Below, piece by piece: positions 9,443-18,882 of a stretch of DNA of 64,000 nucleotides. Under the pieces are notes generated by a model. That model did no database searches. It saw nothing but the letters and a program-made list of their open reading frames with translations, and had not been told where the DNA came from. The stretch comes from Vibrio injensis (GTDB lineage Bacteria; Pseudomonadota; Gammaproteobacteria; Enterobacterales; Vibrionaceae), in assembly GCF_001895205.1 (NCBI RefSeq), contig NZ_BDJF01000016.1, positions 310,001 through 374,000 on the forward strand, in the 5' to 3' direction. A program made the translations under genes and the position numbers. Position 1 is the stretch's first letter, and every line of letters begins with the position of its first letter.

Positions 9443-9480
9443 AATAATAAAACCCACGATTATCGTGGGTTTTATTATTT
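9443..9480. terminator. Bidirectional intrinsic terminator
   Basis: ACCCACGA-TTA-TCGTGGGT is an 8-bp perfect stem flanked by AAATAATAAA and TTTATTATTT, so the whole 38 bp is nearly palindromic. It serves the VC0807-family gene on the plus strand and the suf operon (sufE end) on the minus strand. Confidence 0.9.
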
Positions 9481-9497
9481 ATAACTCAGAGGCTAAC

Positions 9498-9908
9498 TTA
9501 GCGTTGCTGGCGCGCTAATTGTTGAATCTTACCCACAATGGCTCTTAATCCATTGCCCCGTGTTGGGCTAATATGGCGCTCTAAGTCTAATGTTTTGAAA
9601 TAACTATCGATATCAAATGCTAGAATCTCACTAGCCGTCTTATTGTGATAAGCCGCTAAGACAATCGCCAATAAACCGTTAACGATGATCGCATCACTAT
9701 AAGCAAAAAGCTGTAAACGCCCCTGCTCAACTTTAGTATGCAACCATACTTGACTCTGACACCCAGGTACTAGATCTTCATCTCGCTTTTGTTGCTCATC
9801 AAATGGGGTTAATGCCTTGCCTAAATCGATGATGTATTGGTAGCGTTGCTCCCAATCGTCAAAAAAAGCCAAATCTTCGATGATTTCTTGGTCACTTGGT
9901 AAGTTCAT
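9498..9908 (-). CDS. sufE: Cysteine desulfuration protein SufE
   Basis: SufE has 136 residues and accepts persulfide sulfur from the desulfurase SufS and passes it to SufB. The acceptor cysteine is Cys50 in VPGCQSQVW, equivalent to E. coli Cys51. Length and the C-terminal helix pattern (HISPTRGNGLRAIVGKIQQLA) fit the family. It is the last gene of the suf operon, 86 bp after sufT. That gap holds a strong stem-loop, so its expression level may differ from the upstream genes. Confidence 0.93.
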   Translation of the reverse strand: MNLPSDQEIIEDLAFFDDWEQRYQYIIDLGKALTPFDEQQKRDEDLVPGCQSQVWLHTKVEQGRLQLFAYSDAIIVNGLLAIVLAAYHNKTASEILAFDIDSYFKTLDLERHISPTRGNGLRAIVGKIQQLARQQR

Positions 9909-9965
9909 TTTAGGCTCTATATCCTTACGAATTGATACGACATCGACTGGATTGAGGTGTCGTAA

Positions 9966-9990
9966 CGGTTCTACGGCTCTCGTAGAACCG
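9966..9990 (-). other. Intercistronic stem-loop between sufT and sufE
   Basis: CGGTTCTACG and CGTAGAACCG form a perfect 10-bp stem with a 5-nt loop. On the minus strand there is no U-run after it, so it is more likely an RNA processing or stability element than a terminator. Confidence 0.6.
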
Positions 9991-9994
9991 AGAA

Positions 9995-10528
9995 TTAAAA
10001 AAACAGTCCGGTTTCGAGCTGGGCTTCTTCGCTCATCATTTCACGTGACCATGGTGGATCGAACACTAAGTTGACGTTAACCCGCTCCACATTGGGAACC
10101 ATGTGCACTCGGTGCTCAACATCACCGACTAAAACAGGTCCCATGCCACAACCGGGTGCCGTTAATGTCATATCGATGTCTACAAGATGTGATGCTTGAT
10201 CAATAGAAACTTGATAGACCAAGCCGAGTGACAACAAATTGACCGGAATTTCCGGATCGTAAACCGTTTCTAACGCTTGATAAACTTGGGCTTTATCGAT
10301 GTTATCATCCAGTGGCGCATCAAATTCAAGCTTGAGCGGTTGGCGTCCAATCGCATCAGCATCAGTGCCATCAACACGATACATATTACCACGCCAAGTA
10401 ATGGTGTAATTACCACCTAGGTCTTGCGTAATGGTGACAAATTCGCCCTGCTTAAGTATCTGCTGTTCTCCAGTTGGTACTCGTCTAACCATGCAATCGC
10501 GTTCAAGGTTAACAATTCTCTGCGTCAT
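9995..10528 (-). CDS. sufT: Fe-S cluster assembly factor SufT (MIP18/DUF59 domain)
   Basis: The protein has 177 residues. The N-terminal region of about 80 residues (MTQRIVNLERDCMVRRVPTG) is specific to SufT. The C-terminal MIP18/DUF59 domain at about 80-170 has VYDPEIPVNLLSLGLVY and TLTAPGCGMGPVL, where the conserved cysteine sits. SufT-type proteins help mature [4Fe-4S] proteins (family knowledge from Firmicutes and other bacteria). Its place between sufA and sufE supports the same role here. Confidence 0.9.
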   Translation of the reverse strand: MTQRIVNLERDCMVRRVPTGEQQILKQGEFVTITQDLGGNYTITWRGNMYRVDGTDADAIGRQPLKLEFDAPLDDNIDKAQVYQALETVYDPEIPVNLLSLGLVYQVSIDQASHLVDIDMTLTAPGCGMGPVLVGDVEHRVHMVPNVERVNVNLVFDPPWSREMMSEEAQLETGLFF

Positions 10529-10573
10529 TGGCTAACCTTAGTCAAAAAAAATCCCACGCAAACAAAAGCGAGC

Positions 10574-10939
10574 TTAGCTGACATTAAAGCTTTCTCCACA
10601 GCCACACTCACCGACGACGTTTGGGTTATTAAACTTCAATACTCCGTTAAGCCCTTCTTTCACATAGTCCATTTGTGAACCGTGTAGCATAGGGATAGCG
10701 TCTTGAGCGATCTTAACTGTCAATGTATCGGTGATTTTAAGAGCGAGATCCGATTCAGGGGTCTGCTGCTGAAGCTCTAATACATAAGCATAGCCATTAC
10801 AGCCACTAGTTTTTATCGATACACGCAACACATGATCCGGCTGTTTTGCTAATTTAGCTTCAAGATGACGAATCGCGCTGTCGGTTAATGTCAACACGGC
10901 TTGATTTGACACTTCAGGGGTATAGGTTTCTACCTGCAT
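10574..10939 (-). CDS. sufA: A-type Fe-S carrier SufA
   Basis: This 121-residue HesB/IscA-type protein has all three ligand cysteines: Cys47 in SGCNGYAY, and Cys112 and Cys114 in GECGCGESF. It carries [2Fe-2S]/[4Fe-4S] clusters from the SufBCD scaffold to apoproteins. It lies 10 bp after sufS. It is called SufA and not IscA because of its operon. Confidence 0.93.
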   Translation of the reverse strand: MQVETYTPEVSNQAVLTLTDSAIRHLEAKLAKQPDHVLRVSIKTSGCNGYAYVLELQQQTPESDLALKITDTLTVKIAQDAIPMLHGSQMDYVKEGLNGVLKFNNPNVVGECGCGESFNVS

Positions 10940-10949
10940 ATGATTTACC

Positions 10950-12182
10950 TTAAACTAACATTTGCTGAGCTTTTTTCAGTGCAATAAATAACGCATCAAT
11001 CTCTTCTATCGTGTTATAGATAGAAAATGACGCTCTCGCGGTACCAGGAACGCCCAGACGACGCATTAATGGCTGCGCACAATGATCGCCGGTACGAATT
11101 GCAATCCCTTGTTTATCTAGAATAAAACCGATATCTGCTGGGTGGCAGCCTTGCAATAAAAAGCTCAACACGCCAATTTTCTCGCTTGCATTACCAATTA
11201 ATTGGAATCCCTCTAGCTCACTGGCATGTTGTAATGCGCGCGCCATCAAGGCCCGCTCGTGAGCTTGCACAGCTGCGGGGTCAAATTGGCTAAACCAAGT
11301 AATGGCAGCGGCCAAGCCAATCACACCAGCGATATTGGGCGTACCTGCTTCTAATCGGTTAGGAAGGCTTCCCCACGTAGCGTCTTGATAAGTCACCTTA
11401 GCAATCATCTCACCGCCCGTTTGCCATACTGGCCAATCTTGCAATACCTCAGCCTTTCCCCAGAGTACACCCACTCCTGTTGGACCAAAGATTTTGTGGC
11501 CAGAGAAAGCGTAAAAATCACAGCCAATCTCAGCGACGTTAACCCCGCCATGAGCAATGCCTTGCGCGCCATCAATTAAGACCAGTGCGCCTACTTCTTT
11601 GGCTTGTGCGGTTAATTCATGAATCGGATTAACCGTACCAAGCGCATTAGAAATGTGTGGCATCGCCACCAATTTGGTTGATGAATTCAGCAATGATGCA
11701 AATTGCTCGACATTTAGCTCACCGTTGTCTTGGATAGGCGCAACGACTAACTGAGCACCGCTTTTAAGACACGCTTGTTGCCAAGTGACTAAATTAGCGT
11801 GATGCTCCATTTCGGTAACCAAAACTTGATCGCCCGGTCGCAAACGCTGTGCCATGCCATGCGCAACAATATTAATTGACTCTGTGGTGCCGCTGGTCCA
11901 AATCACTTCGCTGCGATCAAATGCATGAATAAAGTTAGCGACTACGTCACGACCATGTTCATAACGTTGCGTTGCTTGATCCGCTAAACGGTGAACGCCA
12001 CGATGGACGTTCGCATTACACTGAGTATAAAAATCGGTAATGGCTTCAATGACCGCCATCGGTTTTTGCGTGGTTGCTGCATTATCTAGGTAAACCAGTG
12101 GTTTTCCTTCAACCATCTGATTTAAAATAGGAAATTTCGCTCTAACCGCAGCCACATCAAACGAAGAGGTTTCGATCATCAT
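10950..12182 (-). CDS. sufS: Cysteine desulfurase SufS
   Basis: This 410-residue group II PLP-dependent desulfurase converts cysteine to alanine and a persulfide. The PLP lysine is in SGHKIFGPTG (about residue 230). The catalytic cysteine is Cys368 in RTGDHCAQPLM, with the RTGDHC context of SufS/CsdA enzymes. TEMEHHANLVTWQ and TSGTTESIN are further family motifs. The start overlaps the sufD stop by 4 bp (ATGA), so translation is coupled. The first two codons are both ATG, so the start could be one codon later. Confidence 0.95.
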   Translation of the reverse strand: MMIETSSFDVAAVRAKFPILNQMVEGKPLVYLDNAATTQKPMAVIEAITDFYTQCNANVHRGVHRLADQATQRYEHGRDVVANFIHAFDRSEVIWTSGTTESINIVAHGMAQRLRPGDQVLVTEMEHHANLVTWQQACLKSGAQLVVAPIQDNGELNVEQFASLLNSSTKLVAMPHISNALGTVNPIHELTAQAKEVGALVLIDGAQGIAHGGVNVAEIGCDFYAFSGHKIFGPTGVGVLWGKAEVLQDWPVWQTGGEMIAKVTYQDATWGSLPNRLEAGTPNIAGVIGLAAAITWFSQFDPAAVQAHERALMARALQHASELEGFQLIGNASEKIGVLSFLLQGCHPADIGFILDKQGIAIRTGDHCAQPLMRRLGVPGTARASFSIYNTIEEIDALFIALKKAQQMLV

Positions 12183-13438
12183 CTTACCTCCATCTCTTTA
12201 AAACGAGCACTCAATATCGGTGCTAACCATTCTGCCAAAGCTTGATTTGGCATTTGGTTAATCAACTCTTGAATAAAGCCAACGTTAAGCATGACTAATG
12301 CCTGTGAACGGCCAATGCCACGCGACATCAAATAATACAGCGCTTCTTCTTCAATTTCAGCCACCGTTGCACCGTGAGCACATTTCACATCGTCAGCGTA
12401 AATTTCTAGCTCTGGCTTAGTATTGATCTGACCACGACGTGACAAAAGTAAGTTGCGGTTATTCAGTTCGGCCAGTGTCTTTTGCGCATCACGATGGATG
12501 TGGATACGGCCATTAAACACCGCCGTTGCTTTATCACCAACAATACCGCGTACATTTTCTTCACTAGTACCATTAGGTTTTGCGTGTTCAATGGTACTGT
12601 GCAGATCAAAATGCTCCGACTCGCCCAATAGATAAACAGCATTCATTTTTGCTTGAGCATGCTCACCATTATGAATGATATCTACATCCAAACGTGACAG
12701 TTGGCTACCAAAGCCAATCACCGTGCTGTTTAGCTGAGCATAATCATTAAGCGAGAAATGCGTGCCACCAAAATACAGAGCCTGTGGGCTATTCATTAAA
12801 AATTGGTAATGCTCTAGCTCAGCATGCTCATCAAGTAGATATTCCGCAAAATCAGTTCGTAGATTCTCACCAGCACCTTGAGTGTGCTCAATCAACGTTA
12901 ATTTACTACGCTGACCAAGGCTAACTTGCACACGATAATGGGCTTCATGACCATGATCATTGTGATGAATAATTCGAACCGGAGTTGCGCAGCAGCTCTC
13001 AGCTGCAACATCAATAAACAGTACATTATCAGCCAGTAAATCATTGACCATACCAAACAAATGGCGTGATGGTTTGACCTGAGAAAAATGGCTCACCGCA
13101 GCTGCTTGTTGGTCAGCGGGTAGGTTTTGAGCACTATAGATACTGACACCCTGTGGTAAATTTAGCGCGGTTAAATCGGTCTGCAATTGACCATCAACAA
13201 ACACTAAATCGATGGTTTCAAGCCCAGCGATTGGCGCTAAGTTGAACGGTGCATTGCCTGATTCTGGCGACAATTCCAACTGCTCTAAACAAGAGAGTGG
13301 TGTATAACGCCAAGCTTCAGTGCGTCGAGTCGGCCAGCGAGTTTGACGCAAAGCATGAAGCGCTTGTTGACGAACCGGGCTCAGCCAATCATTGGTTTTT
13401 GAGCCACGGTCTATCACTTGCTGAAGCCATTGGCTCAT
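12179..13438 (-). CDS. sufD: Fe-S scaffold subunit SufD
   Basis: This 419-residue protein has a SufBD-type beta-helix. GTSEENVRGIVGDKATAVFNGRIHIHRDAQKT (about 290-320) and DDVKCAHGATV with its conserved Cys-His (about 350) are SufD motifs. It pairs with SufB and the ATPase SufC in the SufBC2D scaffold, where it supports iron entry and cluster assembly. It starts inside the sufC stop (TAATG, 1-nt overlap) and overlaps sufS by 4 bp. Confidence 0.94.
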   Translation of the reverse strand: MSQWLQQVIDRGSKTNDWLSPVRQQALHALRQTRWPTRRTEAWRYTPLSCLEQLELSPESGNAPFNLAPIAGLETIDLVFVDGQLQTDLTALNLPQGVSIYSAQNLPADQQAAAVSHFSQVKPSRHLFGMVNDLLADNVLFIDVAAESCCATPVRIIHHNDHGHEAHYRVQVSLGQRSKLTLIEHTQGAGENLRTDFAEYLLDEHAELEHYQFLMNSPQALYFGGTHFSLNDYAQLNSTVIGFGSQLSRLDVDIIHNGEHAQAKMNAVYLLGESEHFDLHSTIEHAKPNGTSEENVRGIVGDKATAVFNGRIHIHRDAQKTLAELNNRNLLLSRRGQINTKPELEIYADDVKCAHGATVAEIEEEALYYLMSRGIGRSQALVMLNVGFIQELINQMPNQALAEWLAPILSARFKEMEVR

Positions 13439-14199
13439 TACTCCGCCTCCTCGTGATCTTCTAACCCAAGGAATGCGTAACCCTGTTGTTCAATTTCTCT
13501 GGCTAATGAGGCATCACCGCTTTTGACAATTTGGCCGTTGGCAAGAATGTGCACAAAGTCTGGTTCAATATAGTCCAGTAAACGCTGATAGTGAGTAATG
13601 ACCACAAAACTACGCTCGGCGCTACGCTGGCTATTTACACCGTTAGCAACCACTTGCAAAGCATCAACATCCAACCCTGAATCCGACTCATCTAAAATAC
13701 ATAGGCTTGGCTCTAGTAAGATCATTTGCATGATTTCATTACGTTTTTTCTCACCACCGGAGAAGCCTTCATTAACGCCTCGCTTCAAGAAATCGAGTGG
13801 TAATTGAACTTGCTTACTGGCTTCTTTGGCTTTTTTCAAAAACTCAGCAGCCGTCAATGGCTCTTGGCCACGATGGGCACGCATAGCATTCACTGACTCT
13901 TTCATAAATTCCATATTGCTCACACCAGGAATTTCTACTGGGTACTGAAAGGCAAGGAATAAACCATGACGAGCACGTTCTTCAACGTCCATATCCAGTA
14001 AGCTTTGACCATGTAACATGGCTTCACCGCCCGTCACTTCGTAACCGTCGCGTCCAGACAGAACGTAGCCTAAGGTACTTTTACCCGCACCATTAGGACC
14101 CATGATGGCATGAACTTCACCAGGCTTAATATCAAGGTTTAACCCTTTCAAAATATCTTTTTGCTCCACACGAGCGTGTAAGTTTTTAATATTTAACAT
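13438..14199 (-). CDS. sufC: SUF scaffold ATPase SufC
   Basis: This 253-residue ABC-type ATPase has Walker A GPNGAGKSTLG (about 34-44), signature FSGGEKKRNEI (about 146-156), and Walker B CILDESDSGLD (about 168-178), with the DESDSGLD form special to SufC. Its ATP cycle drives rearrangement of SufB/SufD during cluster building. It sits 7 bp after sufB. Confidence 0.96.
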   Translation of the reverse strand: MLNIKNLHARVEQKDILKGLNLDIKPGEVHAIMGPNGAGKSTLGYVLSGRDGYEVTGGEAMLHGQSLLDMDVEERARHGLFLAFQYPVEIPGVSNMEFMKESVNAMRAHRGQEPLTAAEFLKKAKEASKQVQLPLDFLKRGVNEGFSGGEKKRNEIMQMILLEPSLCILDESDSGLDVDALQVVANGVNSQRSAERSFVVITHYQRLLDYIEPDFVHILANGQIVKSGDASLAREIEQQGYAFLGLEDHEEAE

Positions 14200-14206
14200 G
14201 TAATTA

Positions 14207-15643
14207 TTATCCTACTGAGCCTTCTAGGCTAATTTCAAGCAGCTTACCGGCTTCCACGGCAAACTCCATTGGCAATTCTTTAAAAACTTCTTTACAGAAA
14301 CCATTGACGATCATCGATACCGCTTTTTCAGTATCTAGACCTCGTTGTTGGCATAAAAACAGCTGTTCATCGCTTACTTTTGAGGTTGTCGCTTCATGCT
14401 CAACTTTAGCGGTCGGGTTACGACTCTCAATGTATGGGAAAGTGTGCGCGCCACAGCGATCACCAATCAGTAGCGAATCACATTCAGTAAAGTTACGCGC
14501 CCCATCTGCTTTTGGCCCCATATGCACCAAACCACGATAGGTATTGTTACTCTCTCCTGCACTGATCCCTTTCGAGATAATGGTTGAGCGAGTATTTTTA
14601 CCCAAATGAATCATTTTGGTACCGGTATCCGCTTGTTGGCGGTTACGTGTTAAGGCAACAGAATAAAATTCACCCACACTGTTATCGCCTTTCAAAATAC
14701 AGCTTGGGTATTTCCAAGTTACTGATGAGCCCGTTTCCACTTGTGTCCACGAGATTTTCGCATTGGTCTGACATATACCACGCTTAGTCACGAAGTTATA
14801 AATACCACCTTTACCATCCTCATCACCGGGATACCAGTTTTGTACGGTCGAGTACTTAATTTGCGCGTCATCCATCGCAACCAGCTCAACCACCGCAGCA
14901 TGCAGTTGGTTTTCGTCACGCTGCGGTGCAGTACAACCTTCAAGATAACTGACGTAGCTACCTTCATCAGCAATTATTAAGGTGCGTTCAAATTGACCGG
15001 TGTTTTGCTCATTGATTCGAAAATAAGTCGATAATTCCATTGGACAACGCACACCCTTTGGAATGTAAACAAATGAACCGTCAGTGAAAACAGCGCTGTT
15101 TAAAGCAGCAAAATAGTTGTCTGAACGAGGGACTACGGTACCTAAGTATTTTTTGACTAGCTCTGGGTACTCTTGTACCGCTTCGGAAATCGGACAGAAG
15201 ATCACACCAGCTTCTTTTAACTTTTCTCGGAAAGTTGTTACGACAGATACCGAATCAAAAACAACATCAACCGCCACACCCGCCAACATTTCCTGTTCGT
15301 AAAGAGGGATGCCTAATTTTTCATAAACACGCAAGAGTTCAGGATCGACCTCATCAAGTGATTTAGGCTTATCTTTCATGCTCTTAGGCGCAGAATAGTA
15401 GGATATAGTCTGATAGTCGATTTTGGGATAATGCACATGAGCCCACTCCGGCTCTTCCATCGTCAGCCAATTGTGGTAAGCTTTTAGTCGCCATTCTAAC
15501 ATCCATTCTGGTTCGTTTTTCATGGCAGAAATACGACGAATCACACTTTCATCCAAGCCTGTAGCAAAAGTTTCAGACTCAATATCAGAGACGAAGCCTG
15601 CCTCATATTTACGGGATAATGCTTCATGAATTTGTTCAGTCAT
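14207..15643 (-). CDS. sufB: Fe-S scaffold subunit SufB
   Basis: This 478-residue protein is the main scaffold of the SUF machine. Family motifs include [25 protein letters not shown] (about 197-222), [15 protein letters not shown] (about 265), and [31 protein letters not shown] with conserved cysteines in the last third. It is the first gene of sufBCDSATE. The promoter lies about 95-125 bp upstream and overlaps an IscR type 1 box. The operon has no regulator gene of its own. Confidence 0.96.
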   Translation of the reverse strand: MTEQIHEALSRKYEAGFVSDIESETFATGLDESVIRRISAMKNEPEWMLEWRLKAYHNWLTMEEPEWAHVHYPKIDYQTISYYSAPKSMKDKPKSLDEVDPELLRVYEKLGIPLYEQEMLAGVAVDVVFDSVSVVTTFREKLKEAGVIFCPISEAVQEYPELVKKYLGTVVPRSDNYFAALNSAVFTDGSFVYIPKGVRCPMELSTYFRINEQNTGQFERTLIIADEGSYVSYLEGCTAPQRDENQLHAAVVELVAMDDAQIKYSTVQNWYPGDEDGKGGIYNFVTKRGICQTNAKISWTQVETGSSVTWKYPSCILKGDNSVGEFYSVALTRNRQQADTGTKMIHLGKNTRSTIISKGISAGESNNTYRGLVHMGPKADGARNFTECDSLLIGDRCGAHTFPYIESRNPTAKVEHEATTSKVSDEQLFLCQQRGLDTEKAVSMIVNGFCKEVFKELPMEFAVEAGKLLEISLEGSVG

Positions 15644-15737
15644 AACTTCGGTTCTCGCTGATGTCTTTATTCGCTGCTGGGTCGTAGGCCTATAGTGTAC
15701 CTATAATAGCGACCGCAGACGATAATCTTATGACGCA

Positions 15738-15766
15738 AAGATACAATACCCGAGTAAAATACTCAA
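15738..15766 (-). promoter_or_regulatory. suf operon sigma-70 promoter
   Basis: On the minus strand TTGAGT (15766-15761), a 17-base spacer, and TATCTT (15743-15738) form a reasonable -35/-10 pair, each matching 4 of 6 consensus bases. It lies about 95 bp before the sufB ATG and is fully overlapped by the IscR box, as expected for a repressed promoter. Confidence 0.55.
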
Positions 15767-15770
15767 GTAT
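15746..15770 (-). promoter_or_regulatory. IscR type 1 binding site
   Basis: The 25-bp dyad, read on the minus strand, begins ATACTTGAGT and ends ACTCGGGTAT. It fits the type 1 IscR consensus (ATASYYGACTRWWWYAGTCRRSTAT) at 23 of 25 positions. The two mismatches are symmetric (C to G and G to C), so the dyad is kept. Type 1 sites are bound by the [2Fe-2S] form of IscR, which would repress suf when clusters are plentiful. Confidence 0.7.
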
Positions 15771-16033
15771 TAATCCTTACCTCATCACGATAATGATTTT
15801 TTATCTATTTGTTTTATATGAATTTTATGGAATTTCATCTCAAAAGTAAAAAACATTCATCAATGATTTAAACGAAGAAAAAAAGCAAACCCTTTGATTT
15901 ATAAACTATTTTTATTTTTAGTCATAAATCTGCTGTTCTTGGTAACGAAATAAAGTGTAAACATATAGATTTGCTTTTCGAACTCAACTGGTTATATAAC
16001 AAGCTTTAATCTTTCTTATTAACCGAGTCCATC
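15771..16033. other. Divergent intergenic region upstream of suf and lemA
   Basis: This is an AT-rich stretch between the divergent sufB and lemA-like genes. It holds no open frame that looks real. Beyond the suf promoter and IscR box it should contain the lemA promoter, but no -35/-10 pair stands out from the AT-rich background. Confidence 0.4.
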
Positions 16034-16624
16034 ATGATAACGTCTATTATTCTCATCGCTATTATCTTACTAATCGTGATGTACGCGATCGCTATTTACA
16101 ACAAGCTGGTTACTTTGCGTAATCGATTTAAAAACAGTTTTGCACAAATTGAAGTTCAGCTTAAACGCCGTTATGACTTAATCCCTAATTTGGTCAGTAC
16201 CGCTAAAGGCTATATGCAGCATGAGCAAGAAACATTTGAGCGTGTCATTCAGGCGCGTAATCAAGCGATTTCTGGTTTAAAAGCCGCAAGTGAAGCGCCA
16301 GAAAGTGAAACCGCCATACAGCTACTCGGCCAAGCGGAAGGAATGCTCAAAAATGCACTGGGACGTTTAAATGTCGTGGTTGAAGCTTACCCTGAGCTTA
16401 AAGCCAGCCAAACCATGATCCAACTACAAGAAGAGCTCACTAGCACAGAAAATAAAGTCGCTTTTGCTCGTCAAGCCTTTAACGATTCCGTAGCCAGTTA
16501 TAACACCTACAAACAAACCTTCCCACCGGTACTATTTGCTAATTTGTTTGGTTTCCAAAACGGTAATTTGCTTGAATTTGCTGACAGTGAAGCACTCCAA
16601 GAAGCACCTAAGGTGAGCTTTTAA
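16034..16624 (+). CDS. LemA family protein
   Basis: The 196-residue protein has one N-terminal transmembrane helix (about 2-22) and a cytoplasmic or periplasmic alpha-helical bundle. YNKLVTLRNRFKNSFAQIEVQLKRRYDLIPNLV is the LemA signature, and SYNTYKQTFPPVLFANLFGF near residue 170 is the other. Function is not established. It is joined to the M48 peptidase gene (stop and start share one base), a pairing seen widely, which suggests the two act together at the membrane. Confidence 0.93.
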   Translation: MITSIILIAIILLIVMYAIAIYNKLVTLRNRFKNSFAQIEVQLKRRYDLIPNLVSTAKGYMQHEQETFERVIQARNQAISGLKAASEAPESETAIQLLGQAEGMLKNALGRLNVVVEAYPELKASQTMIQLQEELTSTENKVAFARQAFNDSVASYNTYKQTFPPVLFANLFGFQNGNLLEFADSEALQEAPKVSF

Positions 16625-18528
16625 TGGATTTCTTTCAACATCAAGATACCGCTCGGCAGCAAACTCGGCTCTTGGTGCTGTTATTTGCGTTGGCGATTTT
16701 GTCGATCACAGCCCTAATCAGCATGGGCAGCACATTCATTTACCTTAGTATCTCAAATGCCCCTTTTGACTGGCAGGCCACAGCACGATTAAGCGCCATT
16801 TGTTTTGTTGCTCTGAGTCTTGTCATTAGTTTAAGTGCTTGGTTGCGTTTATACGATCTACAAAAGCAAGGGGGCGCTAGCATTGCGGAAAGCCTAGGCG
16901 GTCAATTACTGGCCAGTGATACGACGCACCCTAAACACCGCCAACTGCTTAATGTGGTGGAAGAAATGGCCATCGCCTCCGGCATTGCGGTCCCCCAAGT
17001 ATATTTATTAGCCGATGAACCAGGCATTAACGCCTTTGCAGCAGGAATGCATATTGATGATGCGGTGATAGGCATTACTCAAGGTGCGCTGGATAATTTT
17101 AATCGTGATGAACTACAAGGTGTTATCGCTCATGAGTTTAGCCATATCCTCAATGGTGACATGCGCCTCAACACTCGCTTAATCGGTTTACTCTTTGGTA
17201 TTACTTGCGTGGCCTATTTTGGTCACCTTATCGTTGATAGTTTATCTCTCTCTCGGCGACGGATGAGACGCCGATCGTCAGATTCCGACAAAGGCGTTGC
17301 AGCGCTGTTTGCCCTTGGAGTGATTTGTATCGTGCTAGGTTGGCTTGGTACCTTGTTTGGTTCTATCATTAAAGCCGCGATTTCACGTCAGCGAGAGTTT
17401 CTTGCCGACGCCAGCGCGGTGCAATTTACCCGCAACGATCAAGGCATTGCTGGCGCACTAAAAAAAATCGCCGCTTATTCTCATGGTTCAACCTTAGAAT
17501 CAAAGGCCAGCAATGAAGTCAGTCATATGATGTTTGGCCAAAGCCGTCGTGCTGGCCTTGCAGTACTGTTCGCTACTCATCCGCCCCTGGAAGAGCGCAT
17601 CCGGCGAATTGAGCCATATTGGGATGGGACTATACAAAGCGCTAATGACAATCAAACTCGCTCTTTTGCTCATTCATCCGTCAGCGGCTTTGCCGCGAGT
17701 CCACATTCTACAGCGAGCGAACCATCTTCAAGTACAGCATCAACATCCGCTGAACGATGCGCCAACGGCCAAGCCCTGATTAACCAATTACCTCTGCCAT
17801 TACTCGATATGGCGCGCGAGCCATACAGCGCGCGCTTTGTCGCCTTTGCGCTTATCTTTGATGGCAGTGAAACGCAGCGTGATATTATCAAGCAGCATAT
17901 CCCGATGGTCGCTCAGGCTAAAGTCCTACCTTGGTTAAATTATGCGATACCAGCGCACCTACGTTTACCTTTATTGGAATTAGCCATTCCAGCGCTTAAA
18001 TCACTCAGTGAAGGGCAAAGGCACCGTTTGTGTGAAGTATTACGTGAACTATCACTGACTGATCATCACTATTCTCTCGCCGAATGGTGTGTGATTAATC
18101 TTCTAGAGAAACAATTACTCGCTACATTTGGTCATACGCGTCAAAACAAATCTCTGCAGCAGTTGCAAACTAGCGTCTATTGGTTACTGCGTGAACTAGC
18201 TTGGGTTTGCCATGATGAGCCGCAAGGCGCACAAATCGCTTTTGAAGATGCGTTACGTCATCTGAATTTGCCAATAATTCCCCTTGAAGCAGCGGAGAAT
18301 AACTGGCCTTTAAGTCGAACCGCACTTGAGCTATTGTTGCAATTAAAGACGAAAGAGCGCACACAATTTGTCAAAGCCTGCCGATTAGCCATTGAATCAA
18401 ATGGTAAAATCACTGTTGCTGAAGGTGAATTGTATCGCGTCATTGCCTGCTTTTTGGAGATACCTGAACCGCCGTTAAGCCTATCGTCAAAGGATAATTT
18501 GTCTTCCACTCAATCATTGTCTGATTAA
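16624..18528 (+). CDS. M48-family membrane metallopeptidase with long C-terminal extension
   Basis: The protein has 634 residues. Two membrane helices (about 15-45 and 55-75) precede the M48 peptidase domain. The zinc motif is HEFSH at 170-174, the third ligand is in REFLADASAVQFTRN (about 260), and further helices follow between (about 190-205, 225-250). The catalytic part resembles HtpX/Ste24-type proteases. Beyond about residue 310 it carries some 320 extra residues: a Ser/Thr-rich linker at about 345-375 and then a helical domain that I do not recognise. Context (lemA directly upstream) suggests envelope protein quality control, which is inference. Confidence 0.9.
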   Translation: MDFFQHQDTARQQTRLLVLLFALAILSITALISMGSTFIYLSISNAPFDWQATARLSAICFVALSLVISLSAWLRLYDLQKQGGASIAESLGGQLLASDTTHPKHRQLLNVVEEMAIASGIAVPQVYLLADEPGINAFAAGMHIDDAVIGITQGALDNFNRDELQGVIAHEFSHILNGDMRLNTRLIGLLFGITCVAYFGHLIVDSLSLSRRRMRRRSSDSDKGVAALFALGVICIVLGWLGTLFGSIIKAAISRQREFLADASAVQFTRNDQGIAGALKKIAAYSHGSTLESKASNEVSHMMFGQSRRAGLAVLFATHPPLEERIRRIEPYWDGTIQSANDNQTRSFAHSSVSGFAASPHSTASEPSSSTASTSAERCANGQALINQLPLPLLDMAREPYSARFVAFALIFDGSETQRDIIKQHIPMVAQAKVLPWLNYAIPAHLRLPLLELAIPALKSLSEGQRHRLCEVLRELSLTDHHYSLAEWCVINLLEKQLLATFGHTRQNKSLQQLQTSVYWLLRELAWVCHDEPQGAQIAFEDALRHLNLPIIPLEAAENNWPLSRTALELLLQLKTKERTQFVKACRLAIESNGKITVAEGELYRVIACFLEIPEPPLSLSSKDNLSSTQSLSD

Positions 18529-18882
18529 TTCCGTTGATTGCGTGACGAGTTAAGTTTTATAACCACTTAATTAAACTTTCTATCGCAATCAACCAATCGT
18601 TTACTTTGAGTCAAGAGCGACATAATAGCTCACCCGTAATTGGACACAACTTTGTCACCCCCCCAAAGAGACCTCAACAATAATCGAGGGTTATTAGGCC
18701 ATCTTGTTGTTATCCACTGAAGAACCATCAAATTTCATCCGAACTCTTAATATCAAGCATTGGTATCTTAAGCATGCAAAACATTCACCATGGTCATACC
18801 AGATAAAATTTTGTTTACTATTTGCACGACTTACAATATGGTACCGATCCCAACGAAAGTGTGGGAACTTATTGAGGTCTCT
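18529..18882. other. Intergenic region before the protease gene
   Basis: These 354 bp hold no convincing gene. There is a run of eight C residues at about 18658-18665 and AT-rich sequence near 18810-18840, where TACAAT (18832-18837) could be a -10 element, with only a poor -35 (TTGTTT at 15-nt spacing). An open frame in phase with the protease gene starts at 18790, but its extra 31 residues are not signal-peptide-like. Confidence 0.4.
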
